Shown piece after piece: positions 48,314 through 51,080 of a stretch of DNA of 51,080 nucleotides; the stretch's first letter is position 1; each line of letters begins with the position of its first letter. The stretch spans positions 1 to 51,080 of the forward strand of contig JAEWQH010000076.1 in the NCBI GenBank assembly GCA_023399275.1. Reading direction: 5' to 3'. This DNA is from Bacillota bacterium. GTDB taxonomy: Bacteria; Bacillota; Clostridia; Christensenellales; CAG-138. The translations under genes were made by a program, and so were the position numbers. The notes under the pieces are model-generated. The model was not told the DNA's origin, did not search any database, and saw only the letters and a program-made list of their open reading frames with translations.

Positions 48314-50059
48314 CTACGGCCGTTGATCCGCCCGCAGAACCTCACCGCGGGTGATCCCCGATTCGTTGTACACATCCACGCGCACGAAGCACGCCTGCCC
48401 CTGGTTGAGCGCACCAATCTCGACCGAGGACGCGCCAAACACCATCCTGCTGTGGTAAAGCCGCTCCGGCGCGTCGCCCCAGAGCACGTTTGCGCCCAGC
48501 GCGCCGTGCTGCCGCCAGCGAACGCGCATATCCATCGGCCCGGTGCGCTCGGCTGAAACATCCCGCGCCTGCTCCGGCGCCGCGCCGCCGCCTTTTCCAA
48601 ACACGCGCAGCCCGCTGACAGCAGCCCGCTGTCCGTAAGGCAACTCGGCGACCGTCAGACGGACATATCTGCCCCGCACCGCGCACTCCGGCACGACCAG
48701 ATCGTGCGGCAGGTCGCTCTGCGCATCCCGCTTGTCGCAGATCGTCTCAAACGCGCCGTCCTCGCGTGCCGCCTCGAGAAGCCAGCGCGTCATGAGCGGC
48801 CGCTCCTCCAGGTAGCGCTTCATCGGAAACTGCCCGTCCACACGCGCACCCTGCGGCAGCGCGGCGGCTGTGCCGCAGTCCGAAAAGTTGATCTGCACGG
48901 CGCAGATCTCCATCTCCTTGCCAAGATCCAGCATAATCCACTCGCCGGGGTCGGCCGACGCCGCCTGCCAGCAGGTGCGGATGTCTTCGTCCGCCGCCTG
49001 CCGCGCCTCGTGCCCCTCGGTATAGGAGGACGCCCGCACAGTCTTTTGATAGGAGAGCAGCATCCACTCCGGCTCGCGCCATGGATCAAACTGCTCCTGC
49101 GGCACGGCCTGCGGCCAGTCTGCGTAGCGCTGGTTGCAAAATAGCTCGCCCTCCCCGTCGAACCCCGCCGGAAACAGCCCGACCCGCCGCTCAAACGAAT
49201 GATTGACGCTGATGCGCATCGTGGCGGCATGCCAGAGGTTGCCGTAGCGGTCCTCAAACGTACTGCCGTGTCCCGCGCCCGCAATGAACCCGCCGGGCTT
49301 ATAGGAAAACGGATTGTTCCGCGCATAGGTAAACGGCCCGAGCGGATGCCCGCCGACATACACGCCGTCCGCATATACGTTGTACTCCGTGCCCGGCGCG
49401 GCATATTGCAGGTAGTACCGGCCGGCGTGCTTGCTCATCCACGCGCCCTCGATATACGGCGCGGTGCCAAAGGCTGCCCGCATCAGCTTCTGGCCGAGCG
49501 TCTTCGGCCGGTCGAGGCGGTGATCCTCCCCCGTTCGCTCAAAGCCGTGCTCCGCGCTCTTGTCGAAGACGAGCCCCTGCTTGCGCCCGAGCGGCACCAT
49601 CCGCGCAGGATCCATCTCCACGCCGTAGAGCGGCGTCTGGTTGGAACAACCCCAGTAGAAGTAGACGCGGCCGTCGTCGTCCGCAAACAGGTTTGGATCC
49701 CAGAATGCAAACGGGCGGGAAACCTCCTCAAACGGCTCCGTGAGCGGATCGCGCGTGCGGTAGATCGGGCACTTCTTCGTGCGCTTCGACGCGCAGAAAT
49801 ACAGATATTCGCCGATGACGCGAACATCCGGCGCATAGTCGTGCAGCGGGAAGCCTCTCATCGCGTGGAACTCCCAGCCAACCACGTCGTCCGACACCCA
49901 GAACCCCGCGCTCATCGATGCAACCAGATACAGCCGCCCGCGAAACAGCACGACCGACGGATCCGCGCCCTCCCGAAACGCGCCGCCCTGCCCGGCTCCC
50001 TTCATCAACTGGTAACGATAGCTGAGGTTCAACGGATTACAATAAACCAGCTTGCTCAA
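48314..50059 (-). CDS. GH43-like glycosidase with C-terminal discoidin (F5/8 type C) and Fn3-like domains
   Basis: A 581-residue protein, start TTG at 50059 (read as MSKLVYCNPLNLSYRYQ) because AAAGGGGAA precedes it. An ATG 45 bases upstream overlaps the neighbouring gene's stop but lacks a ribosome binding site. The first 330 residues are a five-bladed propeller with putative GH43 catalytic residues D33 (EGADPSVVLF), D121 (FAFWDPNLFADDDG, or D78 in DYAPDVRV) and E204 (YIEGAWMSK), plus GAGHGSTFED. Residues about 340-490 resemble a discoidin carbohydrate-binding domain (VRASSYTEGHEARQAADEDI, WIMLDLGKEMEICAVQI), and about 495-581 are Fn3-like. No signal peptide. The position between a radical SAM maturase and a rhamnosidase suggests one glycan-degrading operon; the linkage cleaved is unknown. 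Confidence 0.82.
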   Translation of the reverse strand: MSKLVYCNPLNLSYRYQLMKGAGQGGAFREGADPSVVLFRGRLYLVASMSAGFWVSDDVVGWEFHAMRGFPLHDYAPDVRVIGEYLYFCASKRTKKCPIYRTRDPLTEPFEEVSRPFAFWDPNLFADDDGRVYFYWGCSNQTPLYGVEMDPARMVPLGRKQGLVFDKSAEHGFERTGEDHRLDRPKTLGQKLMRAAFGTAPYIEGAWMSKHAGRYYLQYAAPGTEYNVYADGVYVGGHPLGPFTYARNNPFSYKPGGFIAGAGHGSTFEDRYGNLWHAATMRISVNHSFERRVGLFPAGFDGEGELFCNQRYADWPQAVPQEQFDPWREPEWMLLSYQKTVRASSYTEGHEARQAADEDIRTCWQAASADPGEWIMLDLGKEMEICAVQINFSDCGTAAALPQGARVDGQFPMKRYLEERPLMTRWLLEAAREDGAFETICDKRDAQSDLPHDLVVPECAVRGRYVRLTVAELPYGQRAAVSGLRVFGKGGGAAPEQARDVSAERTGPMDMRVRWRQHGALGANVLWGDAPERLYHSRMVFGASSVEIGALNQGQACFVRVDVYNESGITRGEVLRADQRP

Positions 50060-50090
50060 TGCTGCATTTCCCCTTTCCGCGCCAGCCGTA

Positions 50091-51080
50091 TCAAAACGGC
50101 CCATCGCGCAGCGCCGCCCGCTCCGCCGCGGCAATCTGCGAAAGCCTGCCCGCCGCGTGCGCGAAAACCGCACGAAACGCCGGGCAATAGTAGTTTTGCA
50201 TCTCCCCATCCGCCATATGCCGGTCCCGCTTGCAGCCGCCGTTGCAGAGCCGCTGCCAGCGGCAGTCTGCGCACGCGGCCGGCTTCTGCGCGCTCTGCTC
50301 CAAAAAGGTACGCTCCCGTTCGCAGGATGCGATCCGCGCAAGCGGCTCACCCTCGTCCACATGCCCCAGCAGCCATTCGTCCAGCACGTAAAAGTCGCAG
50401 GGATACAGCCCGCCGTCGCCCTCGCAAACGAAGCAGGGGCCGCATCGCCCATTTGTTGCGCAGGTGCCCGCCGGCAACCCCATCATCAGGTGCACATAGT
50501 CGTCAAAGAGGCGGATGCTGACATAGCGCCCGGCCTTCCAGTCCGCATACCACGCATCGAACAGCGCGCAAAGAAACGCCGCGTAGTCCTTCGGCAGCAG
50601 GGAGTAGGGCAGGCTTCCCCGCTCCGCCTCCAGCGGGTCGAGGCAGGGGATAAACTGCAGATACCGCGCACCCAGCTTCTTGAGCGCGTTGTACACGCCA
50701 AGCGGGCTGCGCGCCACCGCGCGGGAGACGACGCAGAGCAGGTTTGTCTCCACACCGTGTGCCTGCAGGCACCGAAAGGCCTTTACCGCGCGCTTCCAGG
50801 TGCCTCTCCCCGCCGCGTCTACGCGGTTTTTGTCGTGCGTGTCGAGCCCGCCGTCCACGGAGAGCCCCACGAGAAAGCGGTGCTCGTAAAAGAACGCCGC
50901 CCACTCGTCGTCGATCATCATGCCGTTGGTCTGAATCGAGTAGGAGACCGAGGCGCTCCCGCCCGAGAGGCCGCGCGCATATTCCACAAAGGCCCGATAA
51001 AAACCGATCCCTGCCAGCGTCGGCTCGCCGCCCTGAAACGCAAACGACACCGCCCCGCCGCGCCCCGCTTCCTCCAGCGC
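50091..51080 (-). CDS. Radical SAM protein, anaerobic sulfatase maturase (anSME) type, N-terminus outside window
   Basis: The minus-strand frame is open to the window edge (330 codons). VSFAFQGGEPTLAGIGFYRAF is the radical SAM GGEPT strand of anSMEs, followed by YSIQTNGMMIDDEWAAFFYEHRFLVGLSVDG. The SPASM domain has CATNGRCGPCFVCEGDGGLYPCDFYVLDEWLLGHV and then CADCRWQRLCNGGCKRDRH, supplying the cysteines for two extra Fe-S clusters. The CxxxCxxC motif for the SAM cluster should lie just outside. anSMEs convert a Cys or Ser in sulfatases to formylglycine under anaerobic conditions, so a sulfatase gene is expected nearby, probably beyond the edge. It overlaps no gene; the GH43-like gene follows after 31 bases. 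Confidence 0.9.
   Translation of the reverse strand, partial: ALEEAGRGGAVSFAFQGGEPTLAGIGFYRAFVEYARGLSGGSASVSYSIQTNGMMIDDEWAAFFYEHRFLVGLSVDGGLDTHDKNRVDAAGRGTWKRAVKAFRCLQAHGVETNLLCVVSRAVARSPLGVYNALKKLGARYLQFIPCLDPLEAERGSLPYSLLPKDYAAFLCALFDAWYADWKAGRYVSIRLFDDYVHLMMGLPAGTCATNGRCGPCFVCEGDGGLYPCDFYVLDEWLLGHVDEGEPLARIASCERERTFLEQSAQKPAACADCRWQRLCNGGCKRDRHMADGEMQNYYCPAFRAVFAHAAGRLSQIAAAERAALRDGPF

Noticed and set aside
45747..48326. 859-codon open frame on the plus strand opposite the rhamnosidase gene
   Set aside because: Same reason: the minus strand encodes a clear GH78 enzyme with its catalytic motif, and the plus frame has Arg/His-rich composition with no family features.
1..51080. CRISPR arrays, insertion sequences, integrases, prophage genes, toxin-antitoxin or defence systems
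   Set aside because: I looked for regularly spaced direct repeats, transposase or recombinase motifs, and known defence-gene signatures, and saw none.

Overview
The window is a 51 kb piece of a fairly GC-rich (roughly 60%) bacterial chromosome. The gene set points to an anaerobic, Gram-positive Bacillota of the class Clostridia. It carries a class B sortase with a PPxTG-type substrate, a FloA/NfeD pair, a SpoVB/MurJ-like flippase, PadR and MarR repressors, an anaerobic sulfatase-maturase-type radical SAM enzyme, and a Clostridia-type DapF. Many promoters are consensus sigma-A sites and start sites mostly have strong AGGAGG-like ribosome binding sites. The species cannot be named from the sequence. 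No phage, insertion sequence, CRISPR array or rRNA was seen; one tRNA (Leu, UAA) is present.

Layout, left to right. 1-1.7 kb: 5' end of an aldehyde dehydrogenase, a ketopantoate reductase and a DUF2200 protein (all minus). 2-7.1 kb: carA followed by a single reading frame that joins a full-length CarB to a full-length diaminopimelate epimerase (DapF); it ends at a strong bidirectional terminator. 7.3-11.5 kb: a MarR-controlled heterodimeric ABC exporter. 11.8-18.3 kb: a nucleoside deaminase, then a complete branched-chain amino acid ABC uptake operon (livKHMGF) that runs into a cytidylate-kinase-like gene, followed by an ACT-domain gene with its own -10 box. 18.9-22.5 kb: a VOC protein, then a two-gene surface cassette (pilin-like adhesin plus class B sortase). 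22.7-26.3 kb: two small membrane or surface-associated unknowns, enolase and a HAD phosphatase.

26.4-30.7 kb: a DUF1538 membrane protein with two co-transcribed P-II-like proteins (the best candidate here for a poorly described system), then a lipid-linked oligosaccharide flippase. 30.8-34.6 kb: tRNA-Leu and an nfeD-floA-unknown-PIG-V-like operon that puts a membrane-microdomain scaffold with a polyprenol-dependent mannosyltransferase-like enzyme. 34.9-37.2 kb: citX-citC-citG, the citrate lyase maturation set without the citrate lyase subunits. 37.6-41 kb: DUF4256, a DMT-family transporter, and a PadR repressor with an FtsW/RodA-like membrane protein. 41.3-44.4 kb: a GPH sugar symporter with a GH13 alpha-glucosidase. 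44.5-51 kb: a minus-strand glycan locus with an anSME-like radical SAM enzyme (cut by the window edge), a GH43-like enzyme, a GH78 alpha-L-rhamnosidase and an NAD(P)-dependent epimerase/reductase-like protein.

Functional themes are nitrogen and amino acid economy (carbamoyl phosphate, DAP/lysine, branched-chain amino acid import, P-II signalling), cell-surface construction (sortase, flippase, mannosyltransferase, FtsW-like protein) and plant- or host-glycan use. All assignments come from reading the translated sequence by eye. No database search was run.
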